From: Acetobacterium woodii
GTDB taxonomy: Bacteria; Bacillota; Clostridia; Eubacteriales; Eubacteriaceae
Length of the DNA stretch: 64,000 nt
Assembly (NCBI GenBank): GCA_016213825.1
Contig: JACQZP010000024.1
Location: 48,027 to 112,026 of the forward strand
Direction: 5' to 3'
Shown here: piece after piece, positions 18,889-27,712 of the stretch
How positions within the stretch are numbered: position 1 is the stretch's first letter
How the letters are laid out: every line of letters begins with the position of its first letter
Notes under the pieces: generated by a model
What the model was told of the DNA's origin: nothing
The model's database searches: none
The model's input: only the letters and a program-made list of their open reading frames with translations
Translations under genes and position numbers: made by a program

Positions 18889-19473
18889 ATGAAAATACGT
18901 TATGTCGTTCTTTCGGTCTTGCTCATTGGAGTCCTTATCGTCGGCGCTGTCTTTATGATGCCAAAGCTGATTAATAATGAAACCGCATCCACCAATGACA
19001 CAAGTACTACATCAGTAACCAAACAACCTGATCCCATAAAAAACAATCAACCCGATACAACCGCTACCACAGTCATTACCGTTCCTCAGGAAATGCAGAC
19101 CGTCATTGACGCAAATACTGCCGAAATCTATGTTGATGAACCTGGCCTATTGGCTTCAAATTATCCCAGCCAACTGATTCCACTCTATGGCGTGCAAAGT
19201 GTTTCGGAATCCAATCAGATTACCAATGCCTCCGGCAAACCCGGATGGAAAGCCAGCTACGTTTCTGATTATACCATTGATGAGATCCTAAGTTTTTATC
19301 AACCGCTTTTATCCAGCGCTTCAGACTATGCTGCAGAAACGATCTCCGAATCAACCAGCTTGAAAGGAACCGTCAGTGGTTATACCATCAGCATTACAGT
19401 TTCACCAAATAATCCAGATAAAACCGATATCCAGGGCAATAGTGCCATTAGTATCTTTATCGAGCAGGTATAG
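18889..19473 (+). CDS. Membrane-anchored or secreted protein of unknown function
   Basis: Protein of 194 aa with an N-terminal hydrophobic helix (residues 5-25) following MKIR, then a Thr/Asn-rich linker to about residue 70 and a compact C-terminal domain (residues ~75-194). The domain contains DEILSFYQPLLSSA and ends with SISIFIEQV. The layout suggests an extracytoplasmic domain tethered to the membrane. I do not recognise the family. An AAAAGGAG site precedes ATG 18889. A terminator hairpin follows before the ECF gene. Confidence 0.6.
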   Translation: MKIRYVVLSVLLIGVLIVGAVFMMPKLINNETASTNDTSTTSVTKQPDPIKNNQPDTTATTVITVPQEMQTVIDANTAEIYVDEPGLLASNYPSQLIPLYGVQSVSESNQITNASGKPGWKASYVSDYTIDEILSFYQPLLSSASDYAAETISESTSLKGTVSGYTISITVSPNNPDKTDIQGNSAISIFIEQV

Positions 19474-19540
19474 CTTACTATATTGATATGAATAATATTG
19501 ATTTTAGGTCTTGATTTTTTTTCAGAATATGAGATAATCT

Positions 19541-19581
19541 AATACTAAGCCAGCAGTTAATCCTCGGCTTAGTATTTTTTT
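19541..19581 (+). terminator. Intrinsic terminator or attenuator before the ECF S-component gene
   Basis: The arms AATACTAAGCC and GGCTTAGTATT are followed by a T tract. The hairpin lies only ~18 nt before the next start codon, so it could end the upstream gene or act as an attenuator of the ECF gene. Confidence 0.7.
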
Positions 19582-19598
19582 ATAGAAAATGAGGAGAG

Positions 19599-20096
19599 AT
19601 GATGAACGATCAAACCAAAAAAATCACCTACACCGCGTTAATGATGGCACTCACCTTTGTGATGACATCTCTTGTTAAAATTCCCATTCCCAATGGTTAT
19701 ATCCACCTGGGCGACGGCGCAGTTCTCCTGTCCGCTTACATTTTAGGACCATGGGGCGGGCTGATTGCAGCTGGGATTGGTTCTGCCAGTGCCGACTACT
19801 TTGGCGGTTACGGCGCCTACGTGCTGCCTACCTTTATTGCCAAAGGGGCGATGGCTTTTATTTTCGGCTACCTGATGAAGCGTTTTCCAGCCAAAAACAT
19901 CCTTTTCTTCTTGTTTCCAGCCATCATTGCCATGATCGCCGTTTACTACGTTTCCGAAGTGATCATGTATGGCAGCTTAATGGGACCACTGCTTAACGTC
20001 CCTTTTAATGCTCTGCAGGGTGTTGTCGGAGTCGTTATTGTCACCATCCTACACAAACCACTGGAGCGGTTTCGTCTGAAGCCGATTAAATTGTAG
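19599..20096 (+). CDS. ECF transporter S component (substrate unknown)
   Basis: Protein of 165 aa with about five hydrophobic segments, typical of substrate-binding S components of ECF vitamin transporters. The stretch IPNGYIHLGDGAVLLSAYILGP and the following GGLIAAGIGSASADYFGGYGAYVLP match the ECF-ribofla_trS/DUF1393-like group. S components dock on a shared EcfAA'T module, encoded elsewhere. No riboswitch that would reveal the vitamin is evident upstream. Two adjacent ATG codons (19599, 19602) follow GAGGAG; the second has slightly better spacing. Confidence 0.8.
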   Translation: MMNDQTKKITYTALMMALTFVMTSLVKIPIPNGYIHLGDGAVLLSAYILGPWGGLIAAGIGSASADYFGGYGAYVLPTFIAKGAMAFIFGYLMKRFPAKNILFFLFPAIIAMIAVYYVSEVIMYGSLMGPLLNVPFNALQGVVGVVIVTILHKPLERFRLKPIKL

Positions 20097-20101
20097 CAAC
20101 T

Positions 20102-20131
20102 AAAAAAGACCCTTAGGGGTCTTTTTTTTAT
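20102..20131 (+). terminator. Intrinsic terminator
   Basis: AAAAAAGACCCTTAGGGGTCTTTTTTT forms a short strong stem with flanking A and T tracts, after the ECF gene (+) and before the convergent gene (-). Confidence 0.85.
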
Positions 20132-20157
20132 TACAACACCAGTGTTTCACTGATAAA

Positions 20158-20631
20158 TTACATATAACCTTTCATGGTATCCAGATATTCCTGAGCATTG
20201 TCCCGAATGGATTGAATCTCTTCGTGTTTCAAGGTTCTGGCGACCTTTGCCGGGCTGCCCATAATTAATGAGTTCGGTGGGAACACCTTGCCCTGGGTGA
20301 CTAACGACCCTGCTCCAACAATCGAGTTGTCGCCAATTTTTGCGCCGTTGAGGATAATCGCACCCATACCGATCAACACATTGTCCCCGATTTCGCAGCC
20401 GTGAATGATGGCATTATGACCAATACTAACCCCTGCGCCGATGACCGTAGGATAACCCGGTGCCACATGAACCACGGTGCCATCCTGGATATTGGTTCGA
20501 TCGCCAACCGTAATGGTATCCACGTCGCCCCGGAGCACTGCCTGAAACCAAACTGAGATAAAATTACCCAATTTTACTTTTCCCACAACATCGGCACTTT
20601 TTGCAATAAAAATGGTTTTACCCAACATCAT
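20158..20631 (-). CDS. Gamma carbonic anhydrase-like hexapeptide-repeat protein
   Basis: Protein of about 157 aa built from left-handed beta-helix hexapeptides (for example VVGKVKLGNFISVW and IGDNVLIGMGAIILNGAKIGDNSIV). Three His residues that would bind the metal at a trimer interface are present: VVHVAPG and SIGHNAIIHGCEIG. This matches the YrdA/PaaY/CamH group, some of which are carbonic anhydrases; activity of this member is not certain. I prefer ATG 20631 (or 20628) over the GTG at 20640, because AAGGTGGGG would be too close to the GTG. Confidence 0.85.
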   Translation of the reverse strand: MMLGKTIFIAKSADVVGKVKLGNFISVWFQAVLRGDVDTITVGDRTNIQDGTVVHVAPGYPTVIGAGVSIGHNAIIHGCEIGDNVLIGMGAIILNGAKIGDNSIVGAGSLVTQGKVFPPNSLIMGSPAKVARTLKHEEIQSIRDNAQEYLDTMKGYM

Positions 20632-20769
20632 TTTATTCACCCCACCTTTTTTCGTTTCGATAATTCGTTACTACATGATACTATTTTCAGGACTTTTTGT
20701 AAAGTTTTTCCAAGATACCCCACATTTATGATAAAATATTAGCAAAATGAAAATACAAAGGACGATTCA

Positions 20770-22674
20770 ATGAATATTGCCAGTATTGAAAATCTCAAAA
20801 AAACCTATGGGGTTAAAACCCTCTTTAATGATATTTCTTTTTCCATCGCCGACACCGACAAAATTGGGGTGATCGGGGTCAATGGTTCGGGAAAGACCTC
20901 GATGTTGAAGATTATCGGAGATCTTGATAGCCCAGATGCCGGTGAAGTCAAATTTTTTGGTACCAGACGGGTGGAGATTCTTCCCCAGGACCCCGATCTT
21001 GACCCGGAAACTACCGTGCTCAATCAGGTCTTCTCCGCTAATTCACCAGAAATGAATCTGGTCCGGGATTACGAAGCAACATTGGCGGCATTGGATGACT
21101 CTCCAGAGGATGCATCGTTGCAAAAGCGGCTGATGTCCCTATCTCAGCGCATTGATGATGAAAACCTCTGGAACCTGAAATCCCAGGTGGAAACAATCCT
21201 ATCTCAACTGGGCATTCATGACTATCATAAACGGATCGGCCAACTGTCTGGCGGCCAGCGCAAGCGGGTGGCTATGGCCTCGGCGCTGCTGACCCCCTGT
21301 GATCTGCTGATTCTGGATGAGCCCACCAATCATCTGGATAATGATACCATTGCCTGGCTGGAAAATTACCTATTAAACCGTAAAGGAGCCTTGCTGATGG
21401 TTACCCATGACCGGTATTTTCTGGATCGGGTGGTGACCAAAACCATTGAATTGGATAAAGGCAATCTCTACGAGTATACCGGAAATTACTCAGACTTTTT
21501 AGAACAGAAAGCCAATCGCCGGGAGGCTCAAACCGCCATTGAAGAAAAGCGCCAAAATCTCTACCGCCGAGAGCTGGCCTGGATTCGTCGAGGTGCCCGG
21601 GCCCGGACCACCAAACAGAAAGCCCGGATTCAGCGGTTTGAAGAAATTAAAGACCGGGCCACCGATCTTTCCGAAAGCCAGATGGAAATCTCGGTGGGAT
21701 TTAGCCGACTTGGCAAAAAAGTCATTGAAATTGAACATTTGAATAAGTCTTTTGGCCCACAGAAAATCATCGCTGATTTTTCGATGATCCTCGGTCCCAG
21801 CGAACGGATTGGCATCATTGGCAAAAACGGCTATGGCAAATCCACATTGCTCAACTTACTATCTGGAAAACTGCAGCCGGATGGTGGCACCATCACTCTG
21901 GGCGATACGGTCAAACTCGGCTACTTTTCCCAGGAATCAGAGGATATGGATCTGAGCCTCCGGGCCATTGATTATATCCGTGAGAAAGCCGAAGTGATGG
22001 AAAATTCCCGGGGCGAAACTGTCACTGCCGCCCAGATGATGGAGCTTTTCCTTTTTGATAAAAACAGTCAATGGGTTTACATTTCTGAACTCTCCGGTGG
22101 CGAACGGCGACGGCTTTACCTTTTGGGGATCTTGATGATGGCTCCCAATGTTCTGCTTTTTGATGAACCCACCAATGATCTGGACATTGATACCCTGACG
22201 ATTCTGGAAGCTTATCTGGACGAGTTTCAGGGGTCGGTACTCACTGTTTCCCATGACCGCTATTTTCTGGACCGTACCTGTGAACAGATTTTTTCCTTTG
22301 ACGGCCATGGCCACATCACCACCCAAACCGGTAATTATTCAGATTATATAACCAAACATCCCTTGACCGGATTGGGCTCAAAGAGTGAGAATTCTGATCA
22401 AACGGTAAAAAAATCTGTACCGCCCACTATCGAAAAAGCTAAAACCCGTAAACCCGGTCTGACCTATAAAGAAAAACGGGAGCAGGAAGCCTTGCTGCTG
22501 GATCTGGAAGCCAAGGATCAACGGTTGGATTTTGTCACCCAAAGGCTGACGGAAATCACCAAAGATTACACGGTCTTACAGGAACTGGCTGAAGAAAAAG
22601 CGATTCTTGAAGAAGAACTGTTGGAGATTATGGATCGGCTGGAAACCCTGGAAAATCTGGGAAAAGGGGAGTAA
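20770..22674 (+). CDS. ABC-F family ATPase (Uup-like)
   Basis: Soluble protein of 634 aa with two ABC ATPase domains. Domain 1 has Walker A GVNGSGKTS (residues ~37-45), signature LSGGQRKRV and Walker B LLILDEPTNHLD. Domain 2 has GKNGYGKST, LSGGERRRL and LLFDEPTNDLD. The inter-domain linker contains many Arg residues (ELAWIRRGARARTTKQKARI), as in Uup/EttA types. A C-terminal coiled coil (residues ~565-630) matches Uup. ABC-F proteins act on ribosomes or branched DNA and are not transporters. It is not an obvious antibiotic-resistance subtype. Confidence 0.9.
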   Translation: MNIASIENLKKTYGVKTLFNDISFSIADTDKIGVIGVNGSGKTSMLKIIGDLDSPDAGEVKFFGTRRVEILPQDPDLDPETTVLNQVFSANSPEMNLVRDYEATLAALDDSPEDASLQKRLMSLSQRIDDENLWNLKSQVETILSQLGIHDYHKRIGQLSGGQRKRVAMASALLTPCDLLILDEPTNHLDNDTIAWLENYLLNRKGALLMVTHDRYFLDRVVTKTIELDKGNLYEYTGNYSDFLEQKANRREAQTAIEEKRQNLYRRELAWIRRGARARTTKQKARIQRFEEIKDRATDLSESQMEISVGFSRLGKKVIEIEHLNKSFGPQKIIADFSMILGPSERIGIIGKNGYGKSTLLNLLSGKLQPDGGTITLGDTVKLGYFSQESEDMDLSLRAIDYIREKAEVMENSRGETVTAAQMMELFLFDKNSQWVYISELSGGERRRLYLLGILMMAPNVLLFDEPTNDLDIDTLTILEAYLDEFQGSVLTVSHDRYFLDRTCEQIFSFDGHGHITTQTGNYSDYITKHPLTGLGSKSENSDQTVKKSVPPTIEKAKTRKPGLTYKEKREQEALLLDLEAKDQRLDFVTQRLTEITKDYTVLQELAEEKAILEEELLEIMDRLETLENLGKGE

Positions 22675-22727
22675 CCCCACTGAAACGATTTTAATAATTA
22701 AATTTGATTAAATGAGGAAGGTAATAT

Positions 22728-23492
22728 ATGAAAATTATATCATGGAACGTCAACGGCATTCGAGCCGTTGAAAAAAAAGGTTTTCTGCCCTTTGTCGAAG
22801 AAACAGCACCGGATATCCTGTGCCTTCAAGAAACCAAGGCTCATGACCATCAGCTGGAAGATCATTTACTCAATATCCAGGGTTATTCTGCTTATTTTCA
22901 CTCTGGTGAAAAAAAGGGTTATAGCGGCACCGCAGTTTACTACAAAACTGAGCCTCTATCCATCCGCACCGGTTTATCTGACTCCGTTTTCAACAACGAA
23001 GGTCGAACCATTATCATGGAATACCCGGATTTTATTCTCTATAATGTCTATTTCCCTAATGGCCAAAAAGATGATGAACGACTAAATTTTAAGATGGATT
23101 TCAACCGCTGCCTTCAAAATGATGTGGCAGAGCTGCTATCCCAGGGCAAAAACGTCATTGTCTGCGGGGATATCAACATCGCCCATCGGGAAATCGATTT
23201 AAAACACCCCAAAGAAAATTCCAAGCGCTCTGGCTTTCTGCCCGAAGAACGCGCCTGGGTTGATGATTTTCTGAGCATCGGCATGGTGGACAGCTGGCGG
23301 GTTCAGCACCCCGAAGAAATCAAATACAGCTGGTGGTCTTATCGCTTCAATGCCCGAGCCACCAACGCTGGCTGGCGGATTGACTCCTTCTTTGTTTCAG
23401 AGAATTTTATGGCCCAAGTTGAGTGCACTGATATTTTAAATGACGTGATTGGTTCCGACCACTGCCCCATTGTTTTAACCCTGAAATCATAA
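22728..23492 (+). CDS. xth: Exodeoxyribonuclease III
   Basis: Protein of 254 aa in the AP endonuclease/exonuclease III family. Motifs: MKIISWNVNGIRA at the start, LCLQETKAH (metal-binding Glu), YFPNGQ, CGDINIAH, RIDSFFVS and the final GSDHCPIVL with catalytic Asp-His. It repairs abasic sites. A second AP endonuclease (endonuclease IV) is at 50988. It is monocistronic; the stop codon abuts the large palindrome that separates it from murE. Confidence 0.95.
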   Translation: MKIISWNVNGIRAVEKKGFLPFVEETAPDILCLQETKAHDHQLEDHLLNIQGYSAYFHSGEKKGYSGTAVYYKTEPLSIRTGLSDSVFNNEGRTIIMEYPDFILYNVYFPNGQKDDERLNFKMDFNRCLQNDVAELLSQGKNVIVCGDINIAHREIDLKHPKENSKRSGFLPEERAWVDDFLSIGMVDSWRVQHPEEIKYSWWSYRFNARATNAGWRIDSFFVSENFMAQVECTDILNDVIGSDHCPIVLTLKS

Positions 23493-23708
23493 AAGCACCC
23501 GATGGGTGCTTCAGACTGTCAAAAAAGATAACGTAGTACCGACAATTGTTGTATCATGTTGTATGCCTCAAGGCGAACAGTTGCAGAGAAACGCTTATAT
23601 TTAGCAAAAGCTTTAATTGCAACTGTACGAATTGCGCGCATACAACAGATTAACAATTGGTCGGTACGGTAGTTTATCGACAACCTCAAGCACCCATCGG
23701 GTGCTTTT
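23491..23708. repeat. Giant nested palindrome (218 bp) between exonuclease III and murE
   Basis: The outer 21 bases (from 23491) and the last 21 (to 23708) are perfect inverted copies, each itself a hairpin (AAGCACCC with GGGTGCTT) able to act as terminator for the two convergent genes. Further inside are GTACCGACAATTGTT versus AACAATTGGTCGGTAC, GTTGTATGC versus GCATACAAC and GCGAACAGTTGCA versus TGCAACTGTACG. The whole gap therefore folds into one long imperfect stem. The GGCGAACAGTT segment is shared with the repeats near 8.1 and 10.9 kb. Confidence 0.75.
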
Positions 23709-23714
23709 CTTTTG

Positions 23715-25196
23715 CTATGCTTTCAGCTTCAAGCGGGCGACGGCTTCTCTGGCGGTATCCCATTCGTTGTAATATAAGGTTTCATTCTTCATAATTTCCT
23801 GTTTTTCGTGGCCTTTGCCGGCCAGTACCAGCACATCCCCCGGTCGACAGAGGGTGGCACCGTAATAGATGCCTTCATGGCGGACTTCCACGGTGGCGTA
23901 TTGATCGGTTTTCTCCCGAACCCCTGCCACCACGGCGTTAATGATGTCAATCGGGTTTTCACTGGCGGGATTGTCCGAGGTTACCACCACCATATCGGCA
24001 AATTCGCCGGCGATCCGGCCCATAATCGGACGTTTTTCCTTATCACGGTCACCATTGCATCCAAAGACCAGCACAATCCGACCCTTAAATATTTTTCGCA
24101 CGGACTGGAGCAGTTTTTCCAGCGAATCTGGGGAGTGAGCATAGTCGATAATCACATCAAAGGGCGCGTCCACATTCAGAATCTCCATCCGGCCTTCAAC
24201 TCCCGGCATTGTTGCTAAGGCTTCTTTGATAACGGACATTGGCACCCCTTCTTCAAGGGCGGCAATAATGGCAGCCATGGCATTATAAACCATAAATTCG
24301 CCGGGGATATTTAAGAAGAGTTTTTCTTCAGTTGCTGACGTGATCAGGGTAAACTCAGTTCCTTTAGCGCCAAAGATAAGATCTTTGGCCCGATAGTCAT
24401 TATCTGATCCTAAACCATAAGTGATCACAGGTACTGCCGTTTTTTCTTTCAAGATCCCACACAGTTTCCGACCCCACTGGTCATCGCCGTTGATGATGTT
24501 GGCTTTTTTCACCTGATAGAAGAGCTTGGCCTTGGCCTCAAAATAGTTTTCAAAGGTTTTGTGATAATCTAAATGATCCTGGGTTAAATTAGTAAAGATC
24601 CCATAATCAAAATCGACCCCATTCACCCGATCCAGGGCTAATCCGTGGGACGAGACTTCCATAAATAAGTGGGTACAACCCGAGTCCTTCATTTCTTTGA
24701 TAATTTCCTGAACTTCCAGGGACTCCGGGGTGGTGCGGCCCCGATTATCGACCACCTGATCGCCGATCAGATTCTGGATGGTCCCAATCAGGCCGCATTT
24801 TTCGCCCTGCTTTTCAAAAATATGTTTAAGCATGTAGGTCAGCGAGGTTTTGCCATTGGTTCCGGTAATGCCAGTAACCACCATCGACTCCGAGGGTTTG
24901 TCATAAAAACAGCTCCCTAATATTCCCAGCGCATGGCGGGAATCGGGGACTTTTAAATAGATCACCTCGAGTTGATACGCTTCCAGCTCATTCTGATGCA
25001 CCACGGCACAGGCTCCCTGACTGATGGCATTGTCAATATATTTGTGACCGTCGGTCACATAACCGACGATCGCGACAAAAAGGCTGTTGCCGATGGCTTC
25101 CTTGGAATTATAGATAATTTTTTCTATGTTGCAATCGGGATGATTGTTTTTAATTTCTATTATTTTCAATTCTTTTATCAGTTTTTCCAGTTTCAT
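23715..25196 (-). CDS. murE: UDP-N-acetylmuramoyl-dipeptide ligase MurE (third amino acid addition)
   Basis: Mur ligase of 493 aa. Features: ATP-binding TGITGTNGKTSLTYML (residues ~110-125), TTPESLEVQ, the carbamoylated-Lys region FEAKAKLF, and the C-terminal motif SDNPASENPIDII. Meso-DAP-adding MurE enzymes usually have DNPR at this last site; here Arg is Ala, so a residue other than DAP is probable. This fits the unusual B-type cross-linked wall reported for Acetobacterium and Eubacterium relatives. Start ATG 25196 has AAAGGA upstream; longer frames are not needed. It is a single-gene unit. Confidence 0.9.
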   Translation of the reverse strand: MKLEKLIKELKIIEIKNNHPDCNIEKIIYNSKEAIGNSLFVAIVGYVTDGHKYIDNAISQGACAVVHQNELEAYQLEVIYLKVPDSRHALGILGSCFYDKPSESMVVTGITGTNGKTSLTYMLKHIFEKQGEKCGLIGTIQNLIGDQVVDNRGRTTPESLEVQEIIKEMKDSGCTHLFMEVSSHGLALDRVNGVDFDYGIFTNLTQDHLDYHKTFENYFEAKAKLFYQVKKANIINGDDQWGRKLCGILKEKTAVPVITYGLGSDNDYRAKDLIFGAKGTEFTLITSATEEKLFLNIPGEFMVYNAMAAIIAALEEGVPMSVIKEALATMPGVEGRMEILNVDAPFDVIIDYAHSPDSLEKLLQSVRKIFKGRIVLVFGCNGDRDKEKRPIMGRIAGEFADMVVVTSDNPASENPIDIINAVVAGVREKTDQYATVEVRHEGIYYGATLCRPGDVLVLAGKGHEKQEIMKNETLYYNEWDTAREAVARLKLKA

Positions 25197-25308
25197 AGGT
25201 TGTCCTTTCTTTGTATCTTCAGATAAAACGCTCTTATTATTATACTGCTTTCCAAATTTTCTGTCTACTGGTGTGTTTAAAAGCCCTGCCATCAATGTTT
25301 TACCCAAA

Positions 25309-25334
25309 TAAAAAAGAGACACCTCTTTCAGCAT
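25309..25334 (-). terminator. Terminator after the DUF1638 gene
   Basis: AAAGAG/CTCTTT stem followed by a T run on the minus strand, downstream of the corrinoid/GntR/DUF1638 group. Confidence 0.65.
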
Positions 25335-25363
25335 CTCCTACTAAACTGTTCATTTTGAATCTT

Positions 25364-26053
25364 TTATAGCATATTGGCACATGATGCCACCAAACATTCC
25401 ACCCCAAAATCATCCATCGTAATTTCACATCCCGGTGAGATGACCACGACCCGATGATCCCAGTTCAGTGAAATGAACATTTCTAACAGATCAACATCGC
25501 CCTGAGTGATAACAAAGTCCAGCTTCAGCACTTGACTTAAATGTCTGGCACAGTGAATCCACTCTTCCAGATCATAGGCACCAGTGTCAATCATCATCAG
25601 CGACTTGTAGTTTTTAAACATGATTTCCATAATCATTTCTGCGCGTTTAGGGCCATATTTATTAATGGCATAATGGTATTCTTCTTTTAAGGATTTTCTC
25701 CCCAACATCCAGCCTTTGGTAATAAAATAAGTTTCCCCGCGGGTGGATTTCAGACCTTTTTTATTATGTAGCAGCATATGAATACAGTCTTCCGAACGGA
25801 GCAATGCCAGCTTAGTATGCTCACTGCGCAAACCGATTAGTGCTTTTCCACAATTGCCATAGGCTAACAGAATCAGGTCATATTCCTGGTGGTTATCGAT
25901 TTCTTTTTGCAGTTCCAGTTTCAGAAAGTCCGGATTGTTATGAAGTTCTGCACTCATCCAAATGGTATCATAATTGATGCCGGTATTCTTCATTGCCAAG
26001 CTCATCTCGTCCTGAATCATTCCACACGCAATTAATAAGATACTTTCTTTCAT
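25364..26053 (-). CDS. DUF1638 protein
   Basis: Protein of 229 aa opening MKESILLIACGMIQDEM, with LLAYGNCGKALIGL and LRSEDCIHMLL in the middle. These fit the DUF1638 family, often found near corrinoid methyltransferase genes. Conserved Cys residues (CGM, GNCG, EDC, SPGCEI) could bind metal. No function is established. It is the last gene of the unit corrinoid protein - GntR regulator - DUF1638 (22-nt gap to the regulator), which suggests a role in methyl or corrinoid metabolism. Confidence 0.7.
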   Translation of the reverse strand: MKESILLIACGMIQDEMSLAMKNTGINYDTIWMSAELHNNPDFLKLELQKEIDNHQEYDLILLAYGNCGKALIGLRSEHTKLALLRSEDCIHMLLHNKKGLKSTRGETYFITKGWMLGRKSLKEEYHYAINKYGPKRAEMIMEIMFKNYKSLMMIDTGAYDLEEWIHCARHLSQVLKLDFVITQGDVDLLEMFISLNWDHRVVVISPGCEITMDDFGVECLVASCANML

Positions 26054-26075
26054 CCTATACCTCAGTTATTCATAA

Positions 26076-26780
26076 CTAATCGAAGGAAGCAATTGCCTCC
26101 AACCCAGAATCATCACCGGTAAAGTACATAAGACCCCAACCAATGGGGTGATCTTTTTCATCCATAAGCTTCTGTTCCACAACCAGAACAGGATCGCCTT
26201 CCATAATATCAAGAATTTGACTGACTTCGCCTTTTGCGGCCATGGCTCGAATTTTGAGTTTCTTAGTCATCGCAAAAATCGAGTTCTTTTTGGCGACCAT
26301 TTCGGGAAATGTGGCATAACGAATCTCTTTTTCAACAATCGGAATGCCCCGATAATAGGGAATATATTTGACGTCAAAGGCCTTAACAATGCCATCACTG
26401 ACAAAAACCCGTTTCACGACAATGACATGCTTGTTTTCCGGAATTTCCAAATTAAAACCGACCTCGTAACTTGGTTTGACCACATTGACTTCAATGAGCC
26501 GGATTTCTTCACCTTTTTTTTCGGTTGTCATCATTTCGTCAAAATGCAGGGTATACGAGTCCAAATTTGGTTCACACACATAGTTGCCCTTGCCGGGAAT
26601 GGAATAAATATAGCCCTCATTGACAAGAACCGCCAGGCCTTTTCGCACCGTCATTCGACTGACATTAAACTCTTCACAAAGAAGATTTTCTGATTGAATG
26701 GCATCACCCGGTTTTATTTCTTCACTGGTTATTCTATTTTTTATTGCATCAACTATTTTTAAATATTCGGGGGATCCCAT
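26076..26780 (-). CDS. GntR/HutC-family regulator paired with a corrinoid protein
   Basis: Protein of 234 aa. The winged helix (residues ~5-70) has KPGDAIQSENLLCEEFNVSRMTVRKGLAVLVNEGYI, and the UTRA ligand domain follows (residues ~90-230). It lies 17 nt after the corrinoid protein gene at 26798. A second regulator with the same layout, including the shared IPGKGNYVCEP segment, follows another corrinoid protein at 59033. The effector is unknown; the pairing suggests it reports on corrinoid or methyl status. Confidence 0.82.
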   Translation of the reverse strand: MGSPEYLKIVDAIKNRITSEEIKPGDAIQSENLLCEEFNVSRMTVRKGLAVLVNEGYIYSIPGKGNYVCEPNLDSYTLHFDEMMTTEKKGEEIRLIEVNVVKPSYEVGFNLEIPENKHVIVVKRVFVSDGIVKAFDVKYIPYYRGIPIVEKEIRYATFPEMVAKKNSIFAMTKKLKIRAMAAKGEVSQILDIMEGDPVLVVEQKLMDEKDHPIGWGLMYFTGDDSGLEAIASFD

Positions 26781-26797
26781 TTTTCTACCACCTTGGT

Positions 26798-27457
26798 CTA
26801 TTTATCATTATTTTTTTGACCTGCTTTTTCGATCATCCACAATTTGCATTTTTCAACACCTTGCATCACGTCTTTTGTGGCAAAGTCTGCACCAACAATT
26901 TGTCCGGCTTTTTCATCGATCACAGCGCCTCCGATAATCACACGATAATCATCCCGGATTCCCCGGTTGACCAACTCGCAGACAACAGCTCTCATTTCAT
27001 AAATGGTTTCCTGTTGCATACCGCTCAAACCAATAATATCTGGTTTGACTGTTTCAATGGCCTCCATAACCTGATAGAGCGAAACATCCGTCCCCAGATC
27101 GATAAGCTCAAACCCAGCCGTTCTGGCAAACGAGCCAAAAATATTTTTACCGATATCATGGCAGTCGCCAAATACTGAAAAAAGCAGTAATCTGCCTATT
27201 TTATTCTTAGGAGTTACCTTTGTAATTTCCTTTAATTCTTCTAATTCCATGACTTCCTGAAAAATTATCCCGGCAAAAATCAAATCTGCAATAAAATAAT
27301 CGCTGGTTTCGTATAATTTGCCGACCCGCTCCATTCCGGTCTGCAACCAATTAAAAATATCAATTGGTTTAAAACCTTTCCGAATGGCAATTCGAACGAG
27401 CTCGAGAGTTCGATCTTCATATAATCCTTCGATGGATCTTACAATGCTTTGTTTCAT
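26798..27457 (-). CDS. Corrinoid (B12-binding) protein, MtbC/MttC-like
   Basis: Protein of 219 aa. The N-terminal helical cap domain (residues ~1-85) has the FNWLQTGMERVGKLYETSDYFIADLI pattern. The B12-binding Rossmann domain carries GDCHDIGKN (the DxHxxG lower-ligand motif, His near residue 109), DLGTDVS, IGLSGMQQ and VIIGGAVID. Such proteins carry methyl groups between a methyltransferase and tetrahydrofolate. No methyltransferase gene is adjacent; instead it leads an operon with a GntR regulator and DUF1638. It may be a sensor or an orphan carrier. Confidence 0.85.
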   Translation of the reverse strand: MKQSIVRSIEGLYEDRTLELVRIAIRKGFKPIDIFNWLQTGMERVGKLYETSDYFIADLIFAGIIFQEVMELEELKEITKVTPKNKIGRLLLFSVFGDCHDIGKNIFGSFARTAGFELIDLGTDVSLYQVMEAIETVKPDIIGLSGMQQETIYEMRAVVCELVNRGIRDDYRVIIGGAVIDEKAGQIVGADFATKDVMQGVEKCKLWMIEKAGQKNNDK

Positions 27458-27645
27458 AATTTAAGTTTCACTCCCTTAAAGGTGCAAATTGATTACCACT
27501 ACCAGATTAATAGCTAATGGCTTTATTTAAATGCTCGCACCTGGAATTTTAGTTTATTATTTTCAGTATTCTTATAATTATAACCTAAATTATTTTTTTT
27601 GATAATGGTATAATTTATATAAATCTTACAAATTTTAAACGACTT

Positions 27646-27697
27646 TGAGTTTAGCGGCCTTTGCTCTTCATTTATGAAGAGCAAAAGTTACTAAACT
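27646..27697. repeat. Hairpin downstream of focA
   Basis: TTTGCTCTTCAT and ATGAAGAGCAAA are perfect arms with a 2-nt loop, enclosed by AGTTTAG and CTAAACT. There is no U-tract, so it is not a standard terminator; it could protect the 3' end of the focA mRNA. Confidence 0.5.
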
Positions 27698-27712
27698 ATT
27701 ATAATTTCATGT

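Noticed and set aside
26148..26693. A 181-codon open frame opposite the GntR regulator.
   Set aside because: Antisense shadow; composition (many Phe, Ile, His) is typical of the complement of a coding strand.
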